Part shown: positions 10,318-22,339 of the stretch, one piece after another
Layout: every line of letters starts with the position of its first letter
How positions within the stretch are numbered: the first letter of the stretch is position 1
Source: Molanna angustata
Lineage: Eukaryota > Arthropoda > Insecta > Trichoptera > Molannidae
Assembly: GCA_963576475.1 (NCBI GenBank)
Contig: OY754969.1
Location: forward strand, 29,363,388-29,427,387
Direction of reading: 5' to 3'
Length of the DNA: 64,000 bases
Made by a program: the position numbers and the translations under genes
Notes under the pieces: model-generated
What the model saw: only the letters and a program-made list of their open reading frames with translations
Told to the model about the DNA's origin: nothing
Databases searched by the model: none

Positions 10318-13300
10318 ATGTCCGGCGATGCGGTTGTTTTTAAAAGAAAGGTTCAAAACTCACCTAAATATTCAAGTAAGGATACCAGTGAAATGTTTAT
10401 ATAGGAGTTATTTCGTGGATAAAGTTGTTGTTCGTGATAAAGTTGTGTGTCTATTATGAAAGATCAAGACATCTGAATAACAGGAAATTATATTAATTTC
10501 AACAAATAATAGTTTAATTCATAAGTCATCGATGCGTTGGTTGCATTTTATTTTGATATTTTAAGCAATTTACGCATTGATCTGTTAATTCTTTTGAAGG
10601 AGTGCATAGTGGTAGTAACAATTAGCGAGTGTTATTATTATTATTGTTTTTTTAATAAATTTCTGGCGTTCCACCCGATATCGAGTGAAATAGCCACTAA
10701 TCCCTAGTAAGACAAACATTGTAGTAGGTGACAAATAATGAAAACACACCCACCGCAATGCTTGTCCCACTCATGGGAATATTACATATCTATAAAACCA
10801 AACAAAAAATGAACGCAAAAATGTTCTCAAATAATAATTTCCTGGTCAAATAAGACGAAATAATAAGACAGGTAAACAATTCGAAAGAATACGGAATACC
10901 CACATAAACACCCTTCACTCATTAAAAAGATTGCAAAATTTCTTGCCTTTTTCCGTCAAAATATCGTTATGCCAATCAATATTACTCCCTTTCCTTGATT
11001 ACGCAGATGTATGTTATTTAGACGCTAATCAGGAACTCTTAGATAAATTGGAGCGATTACAAAATACATGCATTCGATATATTTTTAAATTGAAAAAAAT
11101 TGACCACATATCGGAATATCGATCTCTTTTAAGGTGGTTGCCTATCAGACAGCGTAGGAACCTACATACCCTCACACTTCTATACAAGGTCTTAAACAAC
11201 TCCAATGCTCCAGTTTATCTACGAAATCAATTTCACTTCCTCTCTGAACACGGGTTGCCTCTTCGTTCAAATACTGAAAGAACGCTCAGTATCCCAGTAC
11301 ACAATACTTCCTTTTTCACCACCTCTTTCTCCGTACAAGCAGCTCGTCTTTGGAATCACATCCCATCGCAACTTCGAGTTTCATTAACACTTCCCGCTTT
11401 CAAAAGAAATCTGAGGAATCATTTCCTTACCCATAACACCTAAATTTGTCTTCTTATCCTATCCTTGTCCCCCCCCCCCTATCCTGTCCCCTCCGTTTCT
11501 TTATTGTTTTTGCTTATATTTTTTTTTCTTTCATTTTGTATGTTTTATTTTCTTTATAACCTTTGCATGTATTATTTAAAAATTTTGGTACATACCATAA
11601 ATGAAATAGTTTTTTCACCAAATGATTATGGTTGGTTGGAAGATATTGCCATTTGGCAATAAGCCCGCCATTGTGCACTTGTGCTCAGAAGGTTAAAATA
11701 ATAATAATAATAATAAACTATATGCCAATTCCAAGACTTGGGGACAGTTTTTTCAAAGGAGTTTATTGTTTATTTTCAAAAAATTTGTTATACTTTTATT
11801 AATACATATTTACATCATTCAATGACAAAAAGAATTTAGAGTTAACAGGATATGAAGTGCATGATTTTATTATCTCTGACATAAATTCTTCTCTATTTAA
11901 TAATTTACATTCAAAGAAAATATGATCAGTATTCTCTTCCTGTTCACCGCATTCACATATTGGGGATTGAACAACCTGAATCCTAAATAAATGAGATGTC
12001 AAGGAGCAATGGCCAATTCTTAAGCGACAAAGTAGGGAGATGTCAATTTTAGGGAGTTTTTGACCATAAAACCATGGAATTCTTGAAATATGATCTTACA
12101 AGGTTTTATAATGGGCTTCTTTAGTAGAGGATTGCCATTCTTCCAGCCATTTTTCTCTCACTTTTTTGTCAAGGTGTACCATCCTCTCAAGTAGGGTGTG
12201 AAGAAAACACTGGGAGTGTTATTATTTGTAGTAGGCACTTAATTTCTATTAATATCATTGATAAAAAAAATTAGGCGAATCATGCTCCGACTGATTTCGT
12301 CAAGTATTTGATTATTTTAGGGAACACACGAGAATGTATTCTTACTTGTTCACTTGGACAACTTCATTCCTAAAACAGAAAAGAAAAATTTACCAAAATG
12401 AACAAGAAAATATGAACTTATGTATATACCTAAACTGAATTAATTTTCCATGTGGTACGAAACTTCTGGTTTTTATTTTAAATAGAGAAGCTTATGTAAT
12501 CAATTTTTTTAACAAAAATAATTGTGGTGTTGTTTAAATTTTCAGAAATAAACAAGTTTCAAAGTGATGAAAAAATTACACTAAACAGAGAATTGACGAC
12601 GACATCTACGTTTCTCATCGTTTTGCTACTTGTGACAATATGTATTTTCGGATTAACCTCGGCCAGGAACATGATGCTATGGTGAGGATAATTAAAAACT
12701 TTTTAACTTTAAAAGAACTGTTCAAAAATTCTACCGCATCCATTTTTTATTGTTTTTCCGCAGTAAGTATAAATTATATTTTCGTGCTTATATGAAAATG
12801 TTTTGTAAGAACTAATAATATAAGAAAGATTATTTTGTTTTTGATTGAAAAAACGATCTAGTTTTAAGTTTTACTATATACACAAATGACCATTTTTTAT
12901 TTGCTTCACTGATTTTTTTTGTTAACCGTAGCATAATTTCATATTAAAATTAACCAAACTATAGTGATTACAAAACATTGGGCTATTCTTACTAAATGTC
13001 TTGTGCACACAGCCAAACCGTACAATTATAAATATATAAATATTTGTTACTGATAACATAGGTTTGGCTAAAATGCAGGTAGCCAGTGCAGTTGTCATTT
13101 TTTTTAATGAAGTTTCATCAGGAATTATATGTAGGTACCATCACGCCATGTGTCTAATGGGATAGGATGGCATCCGTCGCGTATATGAAGAATTTTTATT
13201 TTTCATATCATATTTTATTCTCTTTTTTTCCTAGGTTTGTTCAAAACTCATGGAGTGCTGCGGGAGAATATTTTAATAATAAGTGGGACAGGATAGTAGA

Positions 13301-16300
13301 TTTATTGGGTATGTGAACATAACTTATTTATTTTATTTTATTAACATATTTCAATACAGTACATTTCATAAAAGTATACATAGTAAAAATATTTAAATTT
13401 TACCATCTCACTAGGCTGAACGCCTGTTCTGAGGTAGTACTCTTAAAGCATTTAAACAAAGGTTAAATATTGAGGGTATATTATTAAGATTACATAACTA
13501 AGAAAATGTATTTATACTGGATTAGTAAGTCAATTTAGATGTTCAATATATGTACATATGTATATGTGTGCAAATTTAACTTAATATGTGTGTTAGTGCT
13601 GTTTCCGATCCCTGTCTATGTAACCTGTTTTTGTAATTATGTAACTTACTATAAAATCGTGCTGTAAACGTAAAAGAAATAATATTTTGCTGTTGTTACA
13701 ATAATTAATGTAGGTAGGTATATAACTTAGGTATATATCAAAAGCCAACAAAATGCTTGGATTTATAATTAGAATATCAAAACCTTTCAGAAACAGTAAA
13801 ACTTTTTATACACTCTACTCAGCATATATACGTCCTCAACTCGAATTCTGCACACAGATATGGTCCCCCTTCTATGGCGTCCACATAGCTAGAATCGAGA
13901 GAATTCAACGCAAATTTTTTAACTTTTTAAATTACAAATTACGACTTAACTTTGATAGCTATCGTGATTCAATTAAATACCACAAATATGATACCCTAGA
14001 ATCCAGAAGAACCTTATTCGACCAATTAATGCTTCATAAAATTTTGAACGATGCTATGGACTCGCCTGAGCTTGTCAGTTTTGTGAATATTCGGGTCCCG
14101 GGAAGGTCAGTTCGCCAGTCAAACATCTTACATGTTCCACACTGTAGAACCAATTTGCGGATGAATGCTACGATCCCACGCATCTGTCGTAGATTCAATG
14201 CATTATTTTCGATGCATGCTGATATCTTTGACTCATCTATTAATCAGTTTCGCCACGAGGTAATGCGTGTAATTTGCGGCAGTGAATAGTGGTTTCGTAT
14301 TTTTCAACATTATTTCTACATATGTAGGTATATGAGATTTGCTCTCCCTGTCCGTCCTCTCCCTTTCCATATTTCCTGTTCCCACTTTTTATAACAAAAT
14401 ATGTTTTTTTTATAACAAAATATGCTTATTCTAACGTTGTTTTTTTTAATTGAAATTGTTTGTTATTTTTAAATATGCATATTCTTTTGTTTTCTTTATT
14501 TTGTATTCATGTGGATAGTTTGTACTACTTACCATTCTATTATTATGTGAAACAATGTTATTGGGTGTACAGATTGTTGTATACTTCTTTTATATTTATC
14601 ATGTACTTTTCTATCTGTACTCCTGTTTTGTTTCCTAATCAAAAATAAAAATAAAAAAATAAAAACTTATAATTCTCCTCACAGGTGGTCCAAAAAGATC
14701 TAAGAAAATAATTCATCAAATATAATGCAGATGCGTGGATGTCTAACTGATAATATTGACATCATTTTTATAACATAAATTAAAAAATGATTTAATTATT
14801 TCGATAGCATTCGTCTCCCATAGTAATATGTATAAATTTAATAATATTTAAGGTCACAATCATATATTACTATGGATAATTGTACCAAACATAATTTCAA
14901 CAATAGTTTATTGGTCCTTTGGAGGAATATACGTTTTCATGGATTTCTATAATATACCAAAGTTTTTGAGAAAATACAAGACGCAACCAGGATTCAATGA
15001 ACCTCTGGACAGAGAAAAGTTTATAAAGGTATGTAAATAATTTTAATCTGAAGCCTTACACTGTACACTTGAATCTGATCCCGATTTCGAATTTTCATTA
15101 GACCTTAGCCCCCTGCGTAAATTATTTTTTTTAAACAATTACACATCACACATATATATTTTTGTTTTATACATAAAGTTGATATATATGTGTTATCACA
15201 TTATTTCCCACGGAGAAGTTACAAAGAAAAAATAGACGTGCTTAGAGATTAAGGCAAATTATGAAAAGAATTGCCCAACAGAGAACAACTTGGATAGGTC
15301 ACAACATCCGGCACCCAGGCCTGCTTTTTACCATCGTCGAAAGAACGATTGATGGGGGTAACTGTAGAGGTCGCCCCAGAAACAACTATATATAGACCAG
15401 ATAATCGGTGACGTGCGCTGTAGCAGTTACAAAGAGATGAAGAGACTGGCGGACGATAGAGTTAAGTGGAAAGATCGAGTGTTTGGTGCAGACCAATCTT
15501 AGGATTGTGAACCAGAAGAAAAAAGAGATTGAGATAAAAGTAACAAAGTATAAAAAATATTTAAATTTTGAAAAAAAAACATATTTTGAAGTATGAAGTT
15601 TAATTTTATGAAGTATTATGGCGTTTTAAAAAGCAACTATATAACATCATTTTCTCAACAGTGCATTCTAGCCATATCCAAGTCCTAAGAGGCTGTATCA
15701 ATGATCTTTTTTTTACAATTTCCCCTTTGAATACGGATTCAGATACAATAAAAATATCAGTATGTCATTAAATTGTTCATTAAGAGGCTATAGTATATAT
15801 TTTGAAAATCTATTCCCCAGTACCCTCAAAAGATACGTTTTTGAAATAAACAATAGTTTGTATTTACATCGATATTCTATTGCATCAGTTTTTTGAAATT
15901 TGAATTAGTTTTATATTTTTCTTGTAAAGTTACATAGTTTTAGTAAAACCCTTTTTTAATTTTTTATTGTAATATTAAATTTATATTAAAAAAAAACAAA
16001 TAGAAAGACAAACACAGTGTCACAAGCAGGAACAATAATATTTTAATGTTTATTTTAGGGGAGTTTATGCTGAATTTTAAAATTGTGTGACAAACATTCA
16101 CAAGAGAAATTTTTAGAAACACTGTTTAATATATTAAAAAAATTCAGAGGAGATTTTTCACCCATAGCATTCGACCCCATACTTTGTTTTGTTCTAAGTA
16201 TATTAGTGCATTTGTTTTATTTTACTACGTTTTTTTTGTATATGTTTTTTTATTTTCATTTTTATTTGTAATATAATCACTTTTTATGTTCGATTGATGT

Positions 16301-19300
16301 TGGCATCAACTATGATAGTTTCACTGTCTCGATATGCATTGGCCCCGGCACAGTTTTATTTGCCTAGTGGGGCATTGCAGATTCAATAAATATTGTAATA
16401 TCTATCAGTGTATGTATAAATAAATAAATAAATATGTCCTCTTAATCACGTTTACAGTACATGATTTGATTTGATTTTCATTTGGCTTTGGATGATTTTC
16501 CCATCTCCAGAACAAAATTGGATGTAAAAGTTTTTATATTATACGATACATAATGTGATAACTTACGATTTCTTTCAGGCAGCTAAAACAGTTGTATTCA
16601 ACCAAATTGTAGTTGGCTTTTCGGTGAGCGGCATTATGTATTTTGTCATGAAGAAGCAAGGATTTGCCCCGATTCAACCTCTACCAAGTTTACCAACTAT
16701 TCTCCTTCATATTGCAGTATGTTCCTTTATGCAAGAGTTCGCATTTTATTACTGTCATCGGTAATTATCATTTTTTTAATAAATATATGAATATATCGTC
16801 ACTTGCGCAGGGTGCTAGGAAGTGTTATATTCAATATTCTCTATGTTATATTAAATTTGAGAAAAAACTGATAATTGTGAATCAAATGTTAATTAATGAA
16901 AAATCCATCAATTCGCATTAAGTATTGAAAGTGCTATTATCTGTGCTGGATGGATAGAGATGTGGGTGATGTGAGATGAGATGCTATTTTCTGATGGTTG
17001 GACGACGTGCTGTATGATATCAGAGAAAAGGACCTGATAAATTAAAGAATACTGGCAGTTAATTGGGAAGGATGGAGTTGATTTCTGGAAGAAGTCGGTG
17101 TCCGTAGCGGACTGTAGCTCCAGTGATGATGAAGATTTTCTGTGCGTGTCTGTAATCAAATATTATATATTCGCACCGAATACTCATGCCAGAAACAATA
17201 AATAGGTAAAACAGTGGGCACAATACAAATCTGATGCCTGCGTACTCCAGGATGAAGAGTTCAGAAATATGGTTATAATTATGATTTTTTGACATGATTG
17301 CGAAATTGCACAAAACATGTTGAATACAGAAAATCGTGCTAAACAAGATACTGGCATACACCAGTGCTTCCGTAAATATATACTTCTTAAACTTGTTGAA
17401 GACCACTTGGACTTGTTATGGTCTCTCCAATACCTTCTTCTTTATCTACCCCATCTGACAGCATCTTAACTATCATATATCTTTCCGATCTTATTGTTTC
17501 TTATTCAATCTCGTGGAGCCCTGCCCTTTATTTTTGTGAGGGTTTTCATCTGTGATTTCAAGGAGTGCAGTGCGAGCTTTATCAGCTTGCACTTTACTCC
17601 AACGATCGTATGTCAAACGTCATTATTTTTTTAAATATTATTTATTTTCGGGAAATTTTCAGTATTATAACATTGCCTATACAGATGTATTATGTAAAAA
17701 AAAAACAAAATCCAACTAAAAATTTCCACAGTATTAATAATAAATTTTAACGGGTGTACTTACATACAATGTATGAGTGTATTCATGCGTGTTTGAGGTT
17801 GAGGTATATGTGTGTGAGTGTGTGTATATAAGTTTCAAAGAGAGAATATATATTATAGCCGAAAGTATATATTCTGTCTCTAACATTTTATCCCGAGAAT
17901 TTTTTTACCTACCACTGAGTAAAACTAATCGTTTGTGTTTCGTGTTTTTCAGATTATTACACCATAGATTGATTTATAAATATCTCCACAAGAAACATCA
18001 CGAGTGGACAGCACCGATATCAATCGTCTCAGAGTACAGTCATCCTTTGGAGCATGCGTTCTCAAACTTATTCCCTGCTATTGTAGGACTTAGCTTGATG
18101 AACAGTCATGTCTTCACAACTTGGATATGGCTTATTTTAGTTAACGTTGTCACAGTCAACGACCATTCTGGATACCATATACCATTTTTAACAACGCCAG
18201 AGTTTCATGACTATCATCATTATAAGTAAGATGATTGTTTTTTTTATTTAATTCAATATAGCATATACGATTATAAAATTATTATTATATATTAGCCTTT
18301 TTAAGAATGAATATGTACATCTATTCCCTTAATTAAGCACAATTCCTTGAGCTATTCATACATACCATCACAAGTCCCTCGTGAGGTAGGCAGAGATAAC
18401 CGAACGCCATCCTTACACGCATACCTCGTCTCGTCCACATTCATGCATCCTCTCATATTATATATGTTCGTCTATTGTTCTCGATTCTGACATTTTCGTC
18501 TTTCAGAATATCGTTCATAATGGTCATGCCATCCCTTTCCTGAGCGTCTCCGACCTCTTATTACATTTCTGTCAGCACTGTATATTATCTTCGTTAGGCG
18601 TTCCTCATTCGTTCTCCTCATGTGGCCAAACCATCTCAATTGTTAACTTAAATTCTATTAATGACATTCTTTCCTTATGTCTACATTTCTTACCCTGTCA
18701 TACATCGTTCCATTACATATTCTTCTTAGCGATCTCATTTCAACTGCATTTATTCTGCTTTCGTGCGACTTCTGCCATGCGTAGGTTTCACTTGCATACG
18801 TCATGGTTGACACTATGATTATTCAACCACAAATAAATATAAAAAAATATCCTAAGAACATTCTAAATGAATATTTAGAAACAAGTCTTTGTTATATTTT
18901 CTATATTTATTTATTTATATTACTCCTTGGGCAATAAGTATAAATTAATTAATATTAATTTAATTTAAATGATATTTTTCTCAAAATTCAACAAAGGTTC
19001 CTTTCTTTCCCGCCTATTGAAATACTTACTTTACTTTTCATATGATTTATATCAGGGGGCAAGTCTGGTCCGACCGGCGAAATCAAAGCCCTAGTGATTA
19101 CCCATGTCATGGATATAATTATCGTATAGAGTTTTATGATATCTAAAGATATTGTACGAGGGTTTTGATTTCGCCGATTGAACCAGACTTGCCCCCCATA
19201 TTTTAAAGTCTCGGTTCCAGCGCTGACGCTCAGTTCACCGACTGCTCAGCTCCACACTCAGTCAGGATTATCCCTTTGTCCCCACCTACAGAGTAAGTAA

Positions 19301-20521
19301 TTACAGCAGCCCTGCTCTGTTCACACTCTGTTTTGTTGTAGGTACCCAAACCCTCCGTGGCAGGTCAAAACCAGGCACTCGGGTTGTGGGGTCCGCTATT
19401 AGCTGTTTATTTTGAGTATTTTGTGTGGCCCATCTTTCTCTTCAGATCCCTTTAAAATTTAATTTATCTGCCTCCACTGTCCATGTGCGTTTTCGGGATT
19501 TTACCAGTTTAAATATTTTGTATCTTCCTGGGTTGCCCTGACTATTGTACATCCCAATTTTTCACAGGACATGGAACATTAAAATTTATCTTCAACGATT
19601 TAATATTGCCTCCTCTGCCTCGTGTCAGTTCTGTCAATACCCGGACCAAACTTCGGAACATATCCTGTGGGATTGTTGCCACCCAATGGTGTCATCTATA
19701 GATTGGAGCTCCTTGTTGCTGACCGTGGGTTTTTTCAAGGCCATATGCCGAGCGGGTGGTGGTGTGGGAGTAGCGAATTTATTTAAATTACAAACCTATA
19801 TTTTAAAATTATGATTTTATTCTTTTTCCTGTATATTTTATTTTAGATGGTAATGAAAATCAACACCAATTAAATATTTACGTTTATACTGTTAGTATAA
19901 ACGTTAATATTTAACTGCCTTAGTATTATCATATACATACATACAATCATTGCGGGGTAGGCAGAGAGAACCGAACGCCACATTTTTTAACTTGACACAC
20001 ATTCATCGTCTCGTCAACATACATGTATTGTCTCATACATATTCGTCTGTTGTTTACGCTTCTAACGTTTCCGTCTTTCAGAATATCATTCACATGGTTG
20101 TGTCATGCTTTTCTTGGGCGGACCCGACCTCTTATTCCATTCCTGTCCGCAATGTCCTGTCTTTGTCAGGCGTTTCCCGTTCATTCTTTCCACGTGGCCA
20201 AACCATCTCAATGTGTTCACTTTTATTCTGTTAATTACAGCTTTCTGTCATTCATCGTATTTAAAATGTACAAGAAGTAAAAAAAATGATATTTAACCTA
20301 TGAGTGTTTAATTTCTTTTTAGATTCAACCAATGTTTTGGATCTTTTGGACTGATGGATTGGCTGCACAATACGAGTACCATGTATGAAGAATCGCAGCA
20401 AAGCAAACGAGATATTAGATTATTCAGTTTAAAATCTGCTAGAGAAATGTTTCCAGATAATGAACCAAATATTGATAACAACAACAATAACAACTTTACA
20501 AAGACAAAGAATTTAAATTAA
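10318..20521 (+). CDS. FAXDC2: Fatty acid hydroxylase domain-containing protein 2-like (seven exons, complete)
   Basis: Exons: 10318-10375, 12546-12681, 13235-13308, 14853-15028, 16579-16760, 17953-18225, 20323-20521. Joined they give 1,098 nt (365 residues plus TAA), every intron GT-AG with matching phases. The protein belongs to the membrane fatty acid hydroxylase/sterol desaturase superfamily (ERG3/ERG25 type), di-iron oxygenases of the ER. All three histidine boxes are present: HxxxH at 208-212 (HRLLH), HxxHH at 221-225 (HKKHH) and HxxHH at 294-298 (HDYHH). Hydrophobic segments lie near residues 41-57, 94-118, 157-172, 187-200 and 243-268. The length is close to the usual 330-360. The start is the first ATG of an exon that has the same MSGD opening as its downstream paralog at 59,634. 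The C-terminal tail is asparagine-rich. Substrate cannot be told from sequence; sterol or long-chain alcohol oxidation is the family expectation. Introns 1, 3, 4, 5 and 6 are loaded with retroelement debris. Confidence 0.93.
10870..11716 (+). pseudogene. CR1/Jockey-like LINE C-terminal fragment in intron 1
   Basis: The open frame 10,931-11,443 reads CQSILLPFLDYADVCYL, LERLQNTCIRYIFKLKK, LRWLPIRQRRNLHTLTLLYK and AARLWNHIPSQLR. This is the thumb/C-terminal region after the catalytic RT domain in CR1/Jockey-clade LINEs. Its 3' UTR ends with GGCAATAAGCCCGCCATTGT and an (AATA)n-like tail to about 11,716. The element is 5'-truncated, so non-autonomous, but its frame is uninterrupted and hence fairly young. 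It lies in the same orientation as the host gene. Confidence 0.85.
11760..12200 (-). pseudogene. I/R1-type LINE C-terminal fragment in intron 1, antisense
   Basis: On the minus strand the frame reads RLRIGHCSLTSHLFRI, then SPICECGEQEENTDHIFFEC, ending NDVNMY. The C-x-C...H-x4-C knuckle after an 'R-L-R-x-G-H' motif is the usual ending of I- and R1-group LINE ORF2 proteins. Upstream on the same strand EKWLEEWQSSTKE fits the RNase H-to-C-terminal linker, with a stop inside. It is truncated and dead. Confidence 0.8.
12255..12385 (+). mobile_element. SINE family 2, diverged tail fragment
   Basis: CCGACTGATTTCGTCAAGTA, TTTTAGGGAACACACGAGAA and CTTGTTCACTTGGACAACTT follow the tail of the SINE at 6,957. 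The tRNA-like head is mostly lost. Confidence 0.5.
13738..14667 (+). pseudogene. Non-LTR reverse transcriptase C-terminal fragment in intron 3
   Basis: The frame 13,753-14,289 begins AKANKMLGFIIRISKPF and continues LYSAYIRPQLEFCTQIWSPF and ARIERIQRKFFNFLNYKLR. This is the classic region just after RT domain 7 in Jockey/CR1-type LINEs ('L...Y..yVRp.LEY...vWsP'). It ends CRRFNALFSMHADIFD. A 3' UTR of about 350 bp runs to an A-rich (AAAAAT)n tail near 14,640-14,667. It is 5'-truncated, sits in sense orientation inside the hydroxylase gene and differs from the LINE at 10,931. Confidence 0.85.
15230..15510 (+). pseudogene. RTE-like LINE C-terminal relic in intron 4
   Basis: Interrupted frames give RTTWIGHNIRHPGLLFTIVE, then GGNCRGRPRNNYI, followed by a segment matching '...SYKEMKRLADDRVKWKD'. 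The GH-x-IR and GRP motifs fit the C-terminus of RTE-type reverse transcriptases. Several stops and shifts make it clearly dead. Confidence 0.65.
16060..16440 (+). repeat. Probable 3' end of a LINE with TAAA-repeat tail
   Basis: A GC-richer patch (CATTGGCCCCGGCACAGTTT, GCCTAGTGGGGCATTGCAG) precedes TTCAATAAATATTGT and a short (TAAA)n run at about 16,416-16,432. This arrangement is typical of a non-LTR 3' UTR and tail. No protein-level match supports the family. Confidence 0.45.
16900..17155 (+). pseudogene. RTE-like LINE 3' relic in intron 5
   Basis: Read across frames the stretch gives WLDDVLYDIREKDLIN, then YWQLIGKDGVDFWKKS and VADCSSSDDED. This resembles the extreme C-terminus of RTE-like reverse transcriptases (aspartate-rich end after a W-x-D motif). 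Frames change at least twice. The adjoining 17,157-17,580 is non-coding and unidentified. Confidence 0.5.
18297..18362 (-). mobile_element. SINE family 2, truncated inverted tail
   Basis: TTTTTAAGAATGAATATGTA and TTAATTAAGCACAATTCCTT match the tail of the inverted SINE at 9,648. The head is absent. Confidence 0.55.
18362..18830 (-). pseudogene. Antisense RTE-like reverse transcriptase C-terminal relic (copy 1 of 3)
   Basis: The plus strand reads CGTGAGGTAGGCAGAGATAA, CGAACGCCATCCTTACACGC, then CATGTGGCCAAACCATCTCA and GCGTAGGTTTCACTTGCATA. On the minus strand this encodes MRRTNEERLTKIIYS-like and GRRRSGKGWHDH-like segments, the WFGHM-x-R ... GRP-type C-terminus. The same order recurs at 19,944-20,260 and 43,680-44,400. 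It is heavily mutated. Confidence 0.7.
19055..19197. mobile_element. MITE with GGGGGCAAGTCTGGT ends, copy 2
   Basis: GGGGGCAAGTCTGGTCCGAC on the left pairs with GATTGAACCAGACTTGCCCC on the right. It shares ends and part of the interior (CTAGTGATTACCCATGTCAT) with the copy at 3,377 but is about 40 bp shorter inside. Confidence 0.85.
19200..19860 (+). pseudogene. R1/I-type LINE C-terminal fragment in intron 6
   Basis: The frame 19,545-19,814 reads RTWNIKIYLQRFNIASSASC, QFCQYPDQTSEHILWDC. A C-x2-C...H-x4-C knuckle after a 'G/RTWN-x-YL-x-RF' motif is characteristic of the carboxyl end of R1/I-group LINE ORF2 proteins. Upstream, 19,400-19,545 gives weakly coding debris in shifted frames. It is a different family from the antisense copy at 11,760. 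Confidence 0.75.
19944..20260 (-). pseudogene. Antisense RTE-like C-terminal relic (copy 2 of 3)
   Basis: GGGGTAGGCAGAGAGAACCG, CTTCTAACGTTTCCGTCTTT and CACGTGGCCAAACCATCTCA parallel the copy at 18,362. The minus strand encodes the same basic C-terminal reverse transcriptase segment. Apparent plus-strand frames here are accidental. Confidence 0.7.
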
Positions 20522-21515
20522 ACAACTTTAAGTATTAATACATCCATCTCCTGTATCTTCGTAAGCTGAACAGGCCTTCGATGAACCAAGAAGTCTCTTC
20601 CATTCTTACCTTATTTTGTCATCACAAGGTTTAAATTAAGTTTGAAACATACCTTAATGCCTCAACATAAGATTGATTAGTTGACTTGTTTATAAAAAGT
20701 GGACATAAAATTAATGTTCCGTTATGCATTTACCATAAAGTAAATGATTCAAATAAATACTATTTATGAATAGTGTTTATTGATGAATTCGTGGTCTCTT
20801 AGAAGTGATTAATTAGTATAAATGCGTGATATTAATGTTATTATTTTTTTTTCGCGAGTATTTTTTTAAACAACAAGAAATTTAAAATCATTGGTCTCCA
20901 TAAACTGCTCCGAAAAACCATAGGGACTTTTCAGTCTTATTGGATGACAACTGCACGTAGTTACGGTAAAATAACTTTTGCAGAGGTGCAAATAAACAAA
21001 TTCTCCGAAAATGCGTAGGTACTAGGAAGTCTTTTTTAATTCCGAAATCCCACCTTCTTCAGTTTATGTATATAGTTACCGATAAATAATTCATTGTATG
21101 TAAGTATATTTAAATAAAACTGTATTTATTGTTTATATAACAAAGTTGTTAAATATCATGTACTTTAAATTACATTTAATAAAATAAAACTATACAAAAG
21201 AAGTTATTCTTTAATCTTAATTGCACAAAAGTGCATTTTTTTAACCAATAGTTGATACAGTTGATAGTTATTCTGAAAGAATATGTGATAGATATATTAT
21301 GAAAAAAAAAACAACTGATTTCCCAATTTTGCTACTATTTCGTAATTTTAAGAAAATCACGTCATGGCTTTGTAGGTGTAGAGAGTAATAGACAAAATAT
21401 AGTGGGTCTATTGTGTACCTACAAGTTTTGCACAACACTACTACACGTAGGTACAATGGGGTGGTATGGTACAATCAACTCGAAACATATTTGACACTGG
21501 CAACTTTAGATTTTT
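20522..21515 (+). other. 3' UTR of the hydroxylase gene and intergenic DNA
   Basis: An AATAAA at 20,752-20,757, about 230 bp after the stop codon, is the first good polyadenylation signal and probably ends the transcript. Further AATAAA hexamers occur near 21,110 and 21,180. I see nothing else recognisable up to the SINE at 21,517. Confidence 0.5.
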
Positions 21516-21516
21516 A

Positions 21517-21690
21517 GATGGGTGGTGGCAGAGCGGGTAGCGCGCTGATTTAGTAAGTAATTCAATGGTTGCGAGTTCGATTCCTGCCACGAACGATTAC
21601 GTTCACCTATATCACAAGTATTTATGCTTAATTTACGGAATGTATGTGGATGAACATGTAATTGTTACAATGACATATTCATTCTTTAAA
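21517..21690 (+). mobile_element. tRNA-derived SINE family 2, copy
   Basis: GGTGGCAGAGCGGGTAGCGC (box A region), GCGAGTTCGATTCCTGCCAC (box B region), then CACAAGTATTTATGCTTAA and CAATGACATATTCATTC. It aligns throughout with the copy at 6,957. Confidence 0.85.
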
Positions 21691-22053
21691 GAAACTAAAT
21701 ATAATAATTTAAAAATAAAAAATAAAATTGACTAATCAAATATTGAGTGATTTAAATTATATTCACTCTTTTTTTGGTATGGCAATAATTCTGTAGATAT
21801 ATTTTTTTGTTTTTAAACCTCTCCATTACACACGAGTTCTAACACTTTTATAAATGGAAATATTTATTTTACAAAAATCCAGTACAATATAATATACATT
21901 AATAAGAAAATACAAAATATAATAATGAAATGTTTCCAGTCCGCTAGCCCCAATACGTGCACTTTTCTTTATTGGTTTGGCAGTAAATTCAGGATACGAC
22001 ACTCTACTATGTTTTTTTTATGTATCTTGCGATTGTATTTTTTAATATTTATT

Positions 22054-22226
22054 GTAATTATAAAAAAAACATATTCAATGTGTATAGTCTTTGGTGGAGT
22101 TGGAAAAGTAGCATATTTCACTATGAAAAATTTGGGATTTCCGCCACTACCATCCATTCCAGTTATTTCGCTTCATTTCGGAATAATTGAATAAGTTCAA
22201 GAAGCCAATTTTTATTATACCCACAG
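22054..22226 (+). pseudogene. Relic exon 5 of a third FAXDC2-like paralog
   Basis: From about 22,078 the frame reads VAYFTMKNLGFPPLPSIP, then VISLHFGIIE, a TAA stop at 22,192-22,194, and VQEANFYYTHR, ending in a GT donor at 22,227. This aligns without gaps to hydroxylase exon 5 (IMYFVMKKQGFAPIQPLPS ... MQEFAFYYCHR), with the stop in place of F and the donor in the same codon phase. The 5' part and acceptor are not conserved, though an upstream FLYWFGSKF near 21,970 could be a trace of exon 4. The isolated position between two intact-looking copies makes it a dead duplicate. Confidence 0.85.
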
Positions 22227-22339
22227 GTAAATATTTGTTTTTACTATCATCTATTTTCATATATTTTTTTAATTGAGATTCGTTATATAGCTGTTTGTTG
22301 AATAAAATGTTATATCGTACTAAAAAAATCAAAACTGAA

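Noticed and set aside
17059..17406. Minus-strand 115-codon frame
   Set aside because: Overlaps an RTE-like relic on the other strand and shows no family motif.
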